A DNA stretch of 21,803 bases from an uncultured Duganella sp. (GTDB taxonomy: Bacteria > Pseudomonadota > Gammaproteobacteria > Burkholderiales > Burkholderiaceae): NCBI GenBank assembly GCA_946482335.1, contig CAMLRG010000084.1, positions 1-21,803 on the forward strand, read 5' to 3'. How positions within the stretch are numbered: the first letter of the stretch is position 1; each line of letters opens with the position of its first letter. The translations under genes were made by a program, and so were the position numbers. Below, piece by piece: positions 1-6,763 of the stretch. A model generated the notes under the pieces. The model was not told where the DNA came from. It saw only the letters and a program-made list of their open reading frames with translations, and ran no database searches.

Positions 1-8
1 GGATCTGA

Positions 9-173
9 CTTCACGGCGGCAGCCGCACCTTCGAGGGCGACCTGGCCGCGATCCGGGCGCAGCTCAAGGATGAAGGAAAAGTAGCGTTCCCGGTCAACGT
101 CGACATCTTCGATGAACACGGCACGCTGGCAGCACAAGTACAGGTGGACTGGTACCTCTCCGCCAAACGCTAA
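9..173 (+). CDS. C-terminal fragment, possible hotdog-fold (DUF4442/YiiD-C-like) protein
   Basis: An open frame of 54 residues ends with TAA at 171-173, 26 bases before the thiolase start. The tail reads FPVNVDIFDEHGTLAAQVQ then VDWYLSAKR. A beta-strand, a turn with an acidic residue, then a strand ending in a W-Y pair is what the last two strands of hotdog-fold thioesterase-like proteins look like, but the family call is only an inference. Reading upstream, the same frame meets TGA at 6-8. The protein therefore either begins in another frame (a frameshift close to the edge) or the first bases are unreliable. The short gap to the thiolase gene suggests the two may be co-transcribed. Confidence 0.4.
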   Translation, partial: LHGGSRTFEGDLAAIRAQLKDEGKVAFPVNVDIFDEHGTLAAQVQVDWYLSAKR

Positions 174-199
174 CGAACACAGATACTGGAAAGCTTAAA

Positions 200-1396
200 A
201 TGAGCAAACAACTGCAAGACGCATACATCGTCGCCGCAACCCGCACCCCGATCGGCAAGGCGCCGCGCGGCATGTTCAGCAAGACCCGCCCGGACGACCT
301 GCTGGTCGCCGCCATCCGCGGCGCCATGGCCGCCGTGCCTAACCTGGACCCGGCACTGATCGTCGACGCCATCGTCGGCTGCTCCTTCCCGGAAGCGGAA
401 CAGGGCTTCAACATCGCCCGTAACTCCGTGGTGCTGGCAGGCCTGCCGAACACCGTGGGCGGCGTAACCGTCAACCGTTACTGCGCTTCGGGCATCACCG
501 CCCTGGCCATGGCTGCGGACCGCATCCGCGTTGGCGAAGCCGACGTGATGATCGCCGGTGGCGTGGAGTCGATGTCCATGGTGCCGATGATGGGCCACCA
601 CCCATCGATCAACATGGACACCTTCAAGGACGAGAACGTGGGCCTGGCCTACGGCATGGGCCTGACCGCCGAGAAGGTGGCACAGCAGTGGAAGGTGAGC
701 CGCGAAGACCAGGACGCCTTCGGCCTGGAATCGCACCGCAAGGCGATCGCCGCCCAGCAGGCTGGCTTCTTCAAGGACGAGATCACCCCGGTCGAAATCA
801 TCACCCGCACCCCTGACCTGCGCACCGGCGAGATCAAGGTCGGCAAGCGCACCGTGGACCTGGACGAAGGCGCCCGCGCCGACGCCTCCCTGGAAGGCAT
901 GGCCAAGCTGAAGCCGGTGTTCGCCGCCAAGGGCACCGTGACCGCCGCGACCTCGTCGCAGATGTCCGACGGCGCCGGCGCGCTGATCGTGGTGTCCGAG
1001 AAGATCCTGAAGGAGCACAACCTGACCCCGCTGGCCAAGTTCTCCTCCTTCGCCGTACGCGGCGTGCCGCCGGAGATCATGGGCATCGGTCCTAAGGTCG
1101 CCATCCCAGCCGCCTGCGCAGCTGCCGGCATCACGCAGGACCAGCTGGACTGGATCGAACTGAACGAAGCATTCGCCGCCCAGGCACTGGCCGTGATCCG
1201 CGACCTGAACCTGGACACCAGCAAAGTGAACCCGATGGGCGGCGCGATCGCCCTGGGCCACCCGCTGGGCGCCACCGGCGCTATCCGCGCCGCGACCGTG
1301 GTGCACGCCCTGCGCCGCAACCAGCTCAAGTACGGCATGGTGACGATGTGCGTCGGTGCCGGCATGGGTGCCGCAGGCATCATCGAGCGCGTATAA
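200..1396 (+). CDS. Acetyl-CoA C-acyltransferase (thiolase)
   Basis: A 398-residue thiolase, the normal full length. Thiolases cleave 3-ketoacyl-CoA with free CoA to give acetyl-CoA plus a shortened acyl-CoA, or run in reverse as condensing enzymes. The nucleophilic cysteine is C95 in NRYCASG. The C-terminal signature GGAIALGHPLGATGA supplies H354, and the second active-site cysteine is C384 in MCVGAGMGAAG. The start is supported by GGAAAG 8-9 bases upstream and by the typical N-terminus AYIVAATRTPIGK. There is no signal peptide, so it is cytoplasmic. The crotonase-fold gene that follows fits fatty-acid beta-oxidation, but degradative (FadA-like) and biosynthetic acetoacetyl-CoA thiolases cannot be separated by eye. 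A terminator follows directly, so the next gene is a separate unit or is fed by read-through. Confidence 0.95.
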   Translation: MSKQLQDAYIVAATRTPIGKAPRGMFSKTRPDDLLVAAIRGAMAAVPNLDPALIVDAIVGCSFPEAEQGFNIARNSVVLAGLPNTVGGVTVNRYCASGITALAMAADRIRVGEADVMIAGGVESMSMVPMMGHHPSINMDTFKDENVGLAYGMGLTAEKVAQQWKVSREDQDAFGLESHRKAIAAQQAGFFKDEITPVEIITRTPDLRTGEIKVGKRTVDLDEGARADASLEGMAKLKPVFAAKGTVTAATSSQMSDGAGALIVVSEKILKEHNLTPLAKFSSFAVRGVPPEIMGIGPKVAIPAACAAAGITQDQLDWIELNEAFAAQALAVIRDLNLDTSKVNPMGGAIALGHPLGATGAIRAATVVHALRRNQLKYGMVTMCVGAGMGAAGIIERV

Positions 1397-1415
1397 TCCG
1401 CGCGACACGATCAGC

Positions 1416-1444
1416 AAGGCGGGTCCAAAAGGCCCGCCTTTTTC
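1416..1444 (+). terminator. Rho-independent terminator of the thiolase gene
   Basis: The arm AAGGCGGGtCC pairs with GGCCCGCCTT around an AAAA loop, with one unpaired T, and is followed at once by a run of T. It lies 20 bases after the thiolase stop codon. Confidence 0.85.
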
Positions 1445-1468
1445 ATATCCACAGGCCGGCGGGCAGTG

Positions 1469-1494
1469 GGTGTCAGACCCTTGGGTCTGACACC
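1469..1494 (+). repeat. Perfect 12-bp inverted repeat, GTCAGACCC-type intergenic element
   Basis: GGTGTCAGACCC at 1469-1480 and its exact reverse complement GGGTCTGACACC at 1483-1494 are separated by TT. There is no T tract after it, and it sits between a terminator and the next ribosome binding site, so it is not a second terminator. From memory, short GTCAGACCC/GGGTCTGAC palindromes are scattered in intergenic DNA of Massilia and relatives. That is recollection, not something this window can show. Confidence 0.65.
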
Positions 1495-1529
1495 GGTTTG
1501 CCGGTTTTGGAAAAGGGAGACAAAGACCA

Positions 1530-2306
1530 ATGGCAATCCTCACCAGCAAGGCCGCCGGCATCCTGACCATCGAATTCGACCGCCTGGACCGCAAGAATGC
1601 GATCACCTCCGCCATGTACCAGACCATGGCCGACACCATCAACGCCGCCGAGACCGATGCGGAAGTGCGCGCCATCCTCATCACCGGGAAGCCCGAGATT
1701 TTCACCGCCGGCAACGACCTGGCCGACTTCGCGGCCACCACCGCCGCCAACGACGGTGTCGCCTTCTCCGACCGTCCCGTGATCCAGTTCATGAAGGCCC
1801 TGTTCAACAGCACCAAGCCAGTCGTGGCAGCCGTGAACGGCGCCGCCATTGGCATCGGCACCACCATGCTGATGCACTGCGACCTGGTGTACGCCGCCGA
1901 CAACGCCAAGTTCTCCGTGCCTTTCGCCGCCCTCGGCCTGTGCCCCGAATTCGGCTCCAGCATGCTGCTGCCGGCCAACGGCGGCCACGCCCGCGCGGCG
2001 GAAAAGCTGATGCTGGGCGAACCATTCTCCGCGCAGGAAGCCTACGACATGGGCCTGATCTCCAGGCTGCTGCCGGCTGACCAGGTGCTGGCACATGCCC
2101 AGGCCCAAGCGGCCAAGCTGGTGGCACTGCCTGCCGAGTCGATCCGCCAGACCAAGCGCCTGATGAAGGCCGGCCGCGAAGCGCTGAAGGCCCACATCGA
2201 CGTCGAAAGCGCGCAGTTCGGCGCCATGCTGACCGGCCCGGAAGCCAAGGAAGCGTTCACCGCCTTCTTCGAAAAGCGCAAGCCGGACTTCAGCAAGTTC
2301 GCCTAA
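1530..2306 (+). CDS. Crotonase-fold enzyme, probably delta3-delta2-enoyl-CoA isomerase (often labelled enoyl-CoA hydratase)
   Basis: A 258-residue crotonase-superfamily protein. The oxyanion-hole segments are FTAGNDL (58-64) and NGAAIGIGTTM (103-113). The two catalytic glutamates of classical hydratase are absent: the first position is a Thr (GIGTT instead of GGGCE) and the second is Phe132 (VPF instead of QPE). Instead there is a glutamate at E140 in LGLCPEFGSSMLLP, the position and context of the single catalytic Glu in delta3-delta2-enoyl-CoA isomerases (PEG/PEA then SS). Such enzymes shift a double bond so that unsaturated fatty acids can enter beta-oxidation. The start is preceded by GGGAGA. 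The protein has no signal peptide and is cytoplasmic. The upstream thiolase supports an acyl-CoA role. The fold is certain; the isomerase call is an inference from the residues. Confidence 0.88.
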   Translation: MAILTSKAAGILTIEFDRLDRKNAITSAMYQTMADTINAAETDAEVRAILITGKPEIFTAGNDLADFAATTAANDGVAFSDRPVIQFMKALFNSTKPVVAAVNGAAIGIGTTMLMHCDLVYAADNAKFSVPFAALGLCPEFGSSMLLPANGGHARAAEKLMLGEPFSAQEAYDMGLISRLLPADQVLAHAQAQAAKLVALPAESIRQTKRLMKAGREALKAHIDVESAQFGAMLTGPEAKEAFTAFFEKRKPDFSKFA

Positions 2307-2380
2307 GCTCGCAACAGACGCTATCCGCGCCGCGACCGGCCGCGTGTCATCCGCGCGACGCCGCGATCGCGCACCACACA

Positions 2381-2408
2381 GGCGGGCCGCACGGCCCGCC
2401 TTCTTTTT
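2381..2408 (+). terminator. Rho-independent terminator of the enoyl-CoA isomerase/hydratase gene
   Basis: GGCGGGCCG at 2381-2389 pairs perfectly with CGGCCCGCC at 2392-2400, and TTCTTTTT follows. It lies 75 bases past the stop codon. It isolates the acyl-CoA genes from the sugar locus. Confidence 0.88.
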
Positions 2409-2421
2409 CACCACAAACCGG

Positions 2422-2450
2422 TTGACCGCCGGCCCGGATCTGACTACCAT
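2422..2450 (+). promoter_or_regulatory. Candidate sigma70 promoter of the LacI/ABC operon
   Basis: TTGACC at 2422-2427 and TACCAT at 2445-2450 are separated by 17 bases, matching the -35 and -10 boxes at 5 and 4 of 6 positions. Transcription would start near 2457, just before the operator at 2461, the classic layout for repression by a LacI-type protein. It was found by eye only. Confidence 0.5.
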
Positions 2451-2460
2451 ACCTAAAAAA

Positions 2461-2475
2461 TGACAACGTTGGACA
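2461..2475 (+). promoter_or_regulatory. Putative LacI-family operator, copy 1 (autoregulation)
   Basis: TGACAACGTTGGACA has a central AACGTT palindrome, as is usual for LacI-family operators with a central CG. The same 15 bases recur with one change each before two other genes of the locus (7739 and 12759). It lies 42 bases before the regulator start, directly after the candidate promoter. Confidence 0.75.
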
Positions 2476-2517
2476 AATTGAGCGCGACAGCGCCGCAGTC
2501 CAGGAGACGGAGGAGCA

Positions 2518-3543
2518 GTGTCCACCATTCATGACGTGGCCGAGAAGGCCGGCGTATCGATCAAGACGGTATCGCGGGTGATGAACGATCCCGCTTCGGT
2601 GTCGCTCAAGACCCGCAGCCGCATCGAACAGGCGATGCAGCTGCTCGATTTCGCGCCCTCGGCGGCGGCGCGCAGCATGCGCGGCCGGCCGACCGACCTG
2701 GTCGCCGTGATCGCCGAGCATCTGACCACCACGCCGGATTCTTCCGAAATCATCAAAGGCATCCAGTCCGTCTGCGAACAGCTGGGGAAAATGCTGCTGA
2801 TCGGCGAAACAGGCGGCAGCGCGGCCACGGCCAACCGCCTGGTGGCCGATATGCGCGCCCGGCGCGTCGAGGCGATCATGTATGCCACGCCGTTCCACGC
2901 ACCGGTCTCGCTGGAGCCGATATTCGGCGCCACGCCTGCCGTGCTGGCGAACTGTTTCGAGACGCCCGCGCGCTTCCCGCAAATCGTGCCGGACGACGAG
3001 GGCGGCGGTCATGCGGCCGCCGAACTGGTGCTGCGCGCCGGCCACCGCAAGATCGCTTTCCTGCAGCTGATTCCGGGCATGGTGGCGACCGAATTGCGCT
3101 TGCAGGGCTTCCTGCGCGCCCTGCGCGAGCACGGCGTGACGCCCCATGAGGAATGGCTGCTGCACGGTGCCGCGCCGATCCCGGACGCGGAATTCAGCCA
3201 CCTGCGCGAAGCCATCGACCGCCTGTTCGCCAAGGCCGAGCGGCCCACCGCCATCCTGTGCGGCAACGACAAGATGGCGATGCGCGTGATCTTCATCCTG
3301 CAGCATCGCGGCTTGCGCGTGCCGGAGGACGTCTCGGTGGTGGGTTTCGACGACTTCCGCCTGATTTCCGAAGCGCTCGACCCGGCGCTGACCACGGTGG
3401 CGCTGCCCTACCGCGAGATGGGCGCGCTGGCGGCGCGCCAGGCCTTCAGCAGCGGGCCGCTGGCGCCGGCAACGGTGCGCGTGCCCTGCCTGCCGGTGGC
3501 GCGCGGCACGGTCGCCAAACCGGCCCGCCGGAGCCGTGCATGA
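2518..3543 (+). CDS. LacI-family transcriptional regulator of the sugar locus
   Basis: A 341-residue LacI/GalR-type regulator, normal length. The N-terminal helix-turn-helix is residues 3-22 (TIHDVAEKAGVSIKTVSRVM), followed by a hinge near 47-57 and a periplasmic-binding-protein-like effector domain. The C-terminal core shows AILCGNDKMAMRV and VPEDVSVVGFDDF, both family hallmarks. The start is GTG at 2518, with GGAGGA 5-8 bases upstream and the HTH beginning at once. It is expected to bind the three TGACAACGTTGGACA-like sites and release them on binding a sugar, perhaps fructose, sucrose or an oligosaccharide. The effector is not visible in the sequence. The last codons overlap the next gene by ATGA (3540-3543), so regulator and transporter are translationally coupled and autoregulated. 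Confidence 0.93.
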   Translation: MSTIHDVAEKAGVSIKTVSRVMNDPASVSLKTRSRIEQAMQLLDFAPSAAARSMRGRPTDLVAVIAEHLTTTPDSSEIIKGIQSVCEQLGKMLLIGETGGSAATANRLVADMRARRVEAIMYATPFHAPVSLEPIFGATPAVLANCFETPARFPQIVPDDEGGGHAAAELVLRAGHRKIAFLQLIPGMVATELRLQGFLRALREHGVTPHEEWLLHGAAPIPDAEFSHLREAIDRLFAKAERPTAILCGNDKMAMRVIFILQHRGLRVPEDVSVVGFDDFRLISEALDPALTTVALPYREMGALAARQAFSSGPLAPATVRVPCLPVARGTVAKPARRSRA

Positions 3544-4808
3544 GATTCGCGCTGACAGCCTTGCTGGCGGCGCTGGCGCTGCCGTGCGCCGCCGAGCCGG
3601 TCACCATCCGCATGTGGCGCCATGACACGGCCGACGCGGAAATGGCGGCGGGCCGGGCCAGCGTGGCGCGCTTCAACGCCAGCCAGTCCAGGTGGAAGGT
3701 GGTGGTGGAAAGCATGCCTCAGGTGACCTACACCGAATCGATCACGGCGGCCTCGATGGCCGGCCAGCTGCCCTGCGTGCTGGCGATCGACCAGCCGACG
3801 GTGCCCAACTTCGCCTGGGCCGGCCATGTGCGGGCACTGGACGGCCTGCTGCCGCAGGCCGACGTGGCCCGCCTGCTGCCGGGCGGTCGCGGCACCTACA
3901 AGGGAAAGCTGTACAGCGTGGGCCAGTTCGACGTGGCGCTGGCGCTGTTTTCGCGCCGCTCGCAATTGCGCGCCCTCGGCGTGCGCGAGGCCAGCATGGC
4001 GCAGCCCTATACCGCGCAGGAATTCCGCGACATCCTGCGCAAGGTCAAGCGCCAGGGCCGTTTCCGCTACCCGCTCGACATCAATGGGCGCTCGAAAGGC
4101 GAGTGGCAGAGCTATGCCTTCTCGCCCTGGCTGCAGAGCGCTGGTGCCGACCTGCTGGACCGGACCAGCTACCTGCGCGTGGACGGCATCCTGAACAGTC
4201 CCGCCGCGCTGGGCGTGGCGCATTATTACGCCAGCCTGTTCAAGGACAAGCTGGCCGAGCGCAACCCGGCCGACGACCGCGCTTTCGAACAGGAGCGTGC
4301 GCTGTTCCACTACACGGGATCGTGGAAGGCCGCCGACTATGAGCGCCTGTTCGGCGCCGACCTGGCGGTGATGCCGCCGCCCGACTTCGGCCGTGGTCCG
4401 CGCATCGGCGCCGGCTCCTGGCAGTGGGCCATCTCGCGCGATTGCCCGACACCGGACGGTGCGGCCGCCTTCCTGGCCCATATGATCAGCACCGGCGAGA
4501 TGGCTGAGCTGTCGCGCGCCACCGGGCTGGTGCCGGTGAGCCGCGAAGCGGCCGCGCTGACCAGGCATTACCGCGAAGGAGGGGACTGGCGCCTGTTCTT
4601 CGATTTTGCCCAGCGCTACGGGGTGCCGCGTCCGGCAACGCCGGCGTATCCCGCCGTCTCGGCCGCGTTCGAAAAGGCGCTGGCGGGCCTGCGTGGCGGC
4701 CAGGAACCGGCCGAGGCGATGGACGAAGCGGTGGAAGCCATCGAACAGAATATCGCCCGCAACAACGGTTACGGGTTCACCTTGTCCAGCGCGCGGAGGC
4801 AGCCATGA
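3540..4808 (+). CDS. ABC transporter sugar-binding protein (extracellular solute-binding family 1)
   Basis: A 422-residue periplasmic binding protein. The ATG at 3540 overlaps the regulator stop (ATGA) and gives a clear Sec signal peptide, MRFALTALLAALALPCAA with cleavage near CAA-EP. Longer readings upstream run inside the regulator in another frame and are not credible. The mature protein starts VTIRMWRHDTADAEM and contains RFNASQSRWKVVVE, then KGKLYSVGQFDVALALFSR and YTGSWKAADYERLFGADLAVMP, typical of the MalE/UgpB-like family 1 binding proteins. It delivers the sugar to the two permeases encoded next, overlapping by ATGA at 4805-4808. Context suggests fructose-containing oligosaccharides as ligand; the sequence alone does not settle it. 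Confidence 0.9.
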   Translation: MRFALTALLAALALPCAAEPVTIRMWRHDTADAEMAAGRASVARFNASQSRWKVVVESMPQVTYTESITAASMAGQLPCVLAIDQPTVPNFAWAGHVRALDGLLPQADVARLLPGGRGTYKGKLYSVGQFDVALALFSRRSQLRALGVREASMAQPYTAQEFRDILRKVKRQGRFRYPLDINGRSKGEWQSYAFSPWLQSAGADLLDRTSYLRVDGILNSPAALGVAHYYASLFKDKLAERNPADDRAFEQERALFHYTGSWKAADYERLFGADLAVMPPPDFGRGPRIGAGSWQWAISRDCPTPDGAAAFLAHMISTGEMAELSRATGLVPVSREAAALTRHYREGGDWRLFFDFAQRYGVPRPATPAYPAVSAAFEKALAGLRGGQEPAEAMDEAVEAIEQNIARNNGYGFTLSSARRQP

Positions 4809-5866
4809 AGCAACGATTGGGACAGGACAGCCTGTTTGCGGTGGGTTCCTTCGCGGCCCCCGCCATGCTGCTGTTCGCCGCCTTCATCATCCTGCCGCTG
4901 CTGCTGGCGGCGGGTGCCACGCTGACCAATATGCGCCTGGTGTCGCCGGAGGGCACGCGCTTCACGGGTCTGGACAATTACGCGCGCCTGCTGTCGGTGC
5001 AAGTGGTGGCGGTGCCGGCGCGCGCGCCGCAAGCCGTGCAGGCCGACGGCGGCGGGCGCTTCCCGACTTGGCGCCAGCTGCGGCAGGAGCGGCCAGGCCT
5101 GGCGGGCTACCGCCCGGCGTTCAATGTTGAACTGGGCGGCACGCGCTATGTGCTGGCGGCGCGCGACCCGCTGTTCTACCGCTCCCTGCTCAACACCTTC
5201 CTGTTCGCGCTGCTGGTGCTGCCTTTGCAATGCGGGGCGGCGCTCGGCTTGGCGCTGCTGGTCAACCAGCGCATCCGCGGCCGCATTTTCTTCCGCACCG
5301 TGTACTTCGCGCCGGTGGTGACATCGATGGTGGTGGCTTCCATCGTCTGGGCCTTCATGCTGAATACCGACCGCGGCCTGGTCAACGAGCTGCTGCGCGG
5401 CGTGCTGGGCGACCCGAACGCCGGCCCGGACTGGCTGGGTGAGCCGGCCTATGCCCTGCCGGCCATCGCCGTGATGTCGGCCTGGCAGGGCGCCGGCTTC
5501 CAGATGCTGGTATTCCTGGCCGGGCTGCAATCGATCCCGACGGAGCAATACGAAGCGGCCACGCTGATGGGCGCCAACGCCTGGCAGCGCTTCGTGCACG
5601 TGACCTTGCCGGGCTTGCGCAACACCCTGGTGTTCGTGCTGGTGTCGACCACGCTGCTGGCATTCGGCCTGTTCACCCAGGTCGACGTAATGACTGGGGG
5701 CGGGCCGCTCGATTCCACTTCGACCGTGGTGTACCACGCGGTGCGCACCGGTTTCCGTGAGCAGGACATCGGCTACGGTTCCACCATCACCCTGGTGTTC
5801 TTCATGATCGTGCTGGCCATGACCCTGGTGCAGCGCATGCTTGCGCCGAAAGGAGGGGTACGATGA
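4805..5866 (+). CDS. ABC sugar transporter permease, MalF/LacF type
   Basis: A 353-residue inner-membrane permease. TM1 is about residues 15-38. Further helices begin near 128, 168, 217, 272 and 326. The EAA loop that docks on the ATPase is EQYEAATLMGANAWQRF followed by VHVTLP (247-269). Between TM1 and TM2 there is an unusually long periplasmic stretch (about 62-122, rich in Pro, Arg and Gly). Small sugar permeases normally go from the LDNY segment to the FYRSLLNT segment within roughly 10-20 residues. It overlaps both neighbours by ATGA, at 4805-4808 and 5863-5866, so translation of the three transporter genes is coupled. It forms the channel with the next gene product. Confidence 0.92.
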   Translation: MKQRLGQDSLFAVGSFAAPAMLLFAAFIILPLLLAAGATLTNMRLVSPEGTRFTGLDNYARLLSVQVVAVPARAPQAVQADGGGRFPTWRQLRQERPGLAGYRPAFNVELGGTRYVLAARDPLFYRSLLNTFLFALLVLPLQCGAALGLALLVNQRIRGRIFFRTVYFAPVVTSMVVASIVWAFMLNTDRGLVNELLRGVLGDPNAGPDWLGEPAYALPAIAVMSAWQGAGFQMLVFLAGLQSIPTEQYEAATLMGANAWQRFVHVTLPGLRNTLVFVLVSTTLLAFGLFTQVDVMTGGGPLDSTSTVVYHAVRTGFREQDIGYGSTITLVFFMIVLAMTLVQRMLAPKGGVR

Positions 5867-6747
5867 ATCAAGCGCTGTCCGATGCGCTGCGCAAGGCGCT
5901 GTTGCTGGCGCTGATGGGCGCCCTCGGCGTCGTGTTTGCGACGCCGCTGGTCTTCATGTTCGTCTCTTCGTTCAAGGGCGACACGGCAATCTTTGCCAAC
6001 CTGACGCAGCTCTCGTCCTATCTGCCGGACGCCAGCTGGTCGCTGGACAATTACCGCGCGATTTTCCGCAACAGCGACCTGCCGGGCTTCCTGCTCAACT
6101 CGACCATCATCGCCGCGTGCTCGGTGGTGGGCGGGGTGCTGCTCAACAGCATGCTGGCCTTCGCCCTGGCGCGCATGCGCTGGGGCGGCAAGGACCTGGT
6201 GCTGGGCGTGGTGGTGGCGCTGGTCATCGTGCCGTTCGAAGTGATCGCCATCCCCCTGCTGTCGCTGGTGGCGCGCCTGCCCTGGCCGGGCATCGAAGAC
6301 GGCATGCTGGCCTGGCACAGCGGCTGGTTCAACAGCCTGCACGTGCAGATCATCCCTTTCCTGGCCAACGCCCTGTGCGTGTTCCTGTTCTACCAGTTCT
6401 TCCGCGACATCCCGTACGAACTGGACGAAGCGGCCAAAATGGATGGCGCCGGCCCCTGGACGGTCTACCTGCGCATCATCATGCCCAATAGCGGTCCGGT
6501 CATCGCCACCGCCTCGATCGTCCTGTTCATCGCTGCCTGGAACCAGTACCTGTGGCCCATCATGGTGATCCAGGGCGAAGCGTACCGGCCGGTCCAGCCG
6601 GGCATCCAGCAGTTCTTCGGACGCACCAATTCGTGGGGCCAGATCATGGCCTACGCATCGGTGATCACCCTTCCCGTGCTGGCAGTGTTCCTGGCATTCC
6701 AGCGCCAGTTCGTCGCCTCGGTGGCCGGCACGGGCATCAAAGGCTAA
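5863..6747 (+). CDS. ABC sugar transporter permease, MalG type
   Basis: A 294-residue inner-membrane permease of the MalG class and the usual length. TM1 is residues 12-36, followed by the family-typical FKGDTAIF and SLDNYRAIF segments. The EAA loop is PYELDEAAKMDGAGPWTVYL then RIIMP (184-208). AAWNQYLWPIMV follows, a well-conserved permease stretch. It ends with a helix near 271-290. It starts within the stop codon of the previous permease (ATGA). The next gene begins 16 bases after its stop, so the operon continues. Its partner ATPase is not adjacent but encoded at 10719, after the two glycosidases. Confidence 0.93.
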   Translation: MNQALSDALRKALLLALMGALGVVFATPLVFMFVSSFKGDTAIFANLTQLSSYLPDASWSLDNYRAIFRNSDLPGFLLNSTIIAACSVVGGVLLNSMLAFALARMRWGGKDLVLGVVVALVIVPFEVIAIPLLSLVARLPWPGIEDGMLAWHSGWFNSLHVQIIPFLANALCVFLFYQFFRDIPYELDEAAKMDGAGPWTVYLRIIMPNSGPVIATASIVLFIAAWNQYLWPIMVIQGEAYRPVQPGIQQFFGRTNSWGQIMAYASVITLPVLAVFLAFQRQFVASVAGTGIKG

Positions 6748-6763
6748 CCCACATATCAGGATC

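Noticed and set aside
1..10. GGATCTGACT at the window start also occurs at 2436-2445
   Set aside because: It is a 10-base match with no further similarity on either side, within what chance allows in 21.8 kb.
170..1978. Long minus-strand open frame (602 codons) across the thiolase and isomerase genes, and similar long antisense frames elsewhere (for example 7257-10661 and 12103-15276)
   Set aside because: These are antisense shadows of clearly recognisable genes in GC-rich DNA. Their translations are His/Gly/Ala/Arg-rich low-complexity sequence with no known motif, and they span several real genes.
3153..3539. N-terminal extension of the sugar-binding protein inside the regulator gene
   Set aside because: It overlaps the conserved C-terminal core of the LacI protein in another frame. 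The ATG at 3540 gives a proper signal peptide and an ATGA overlap.
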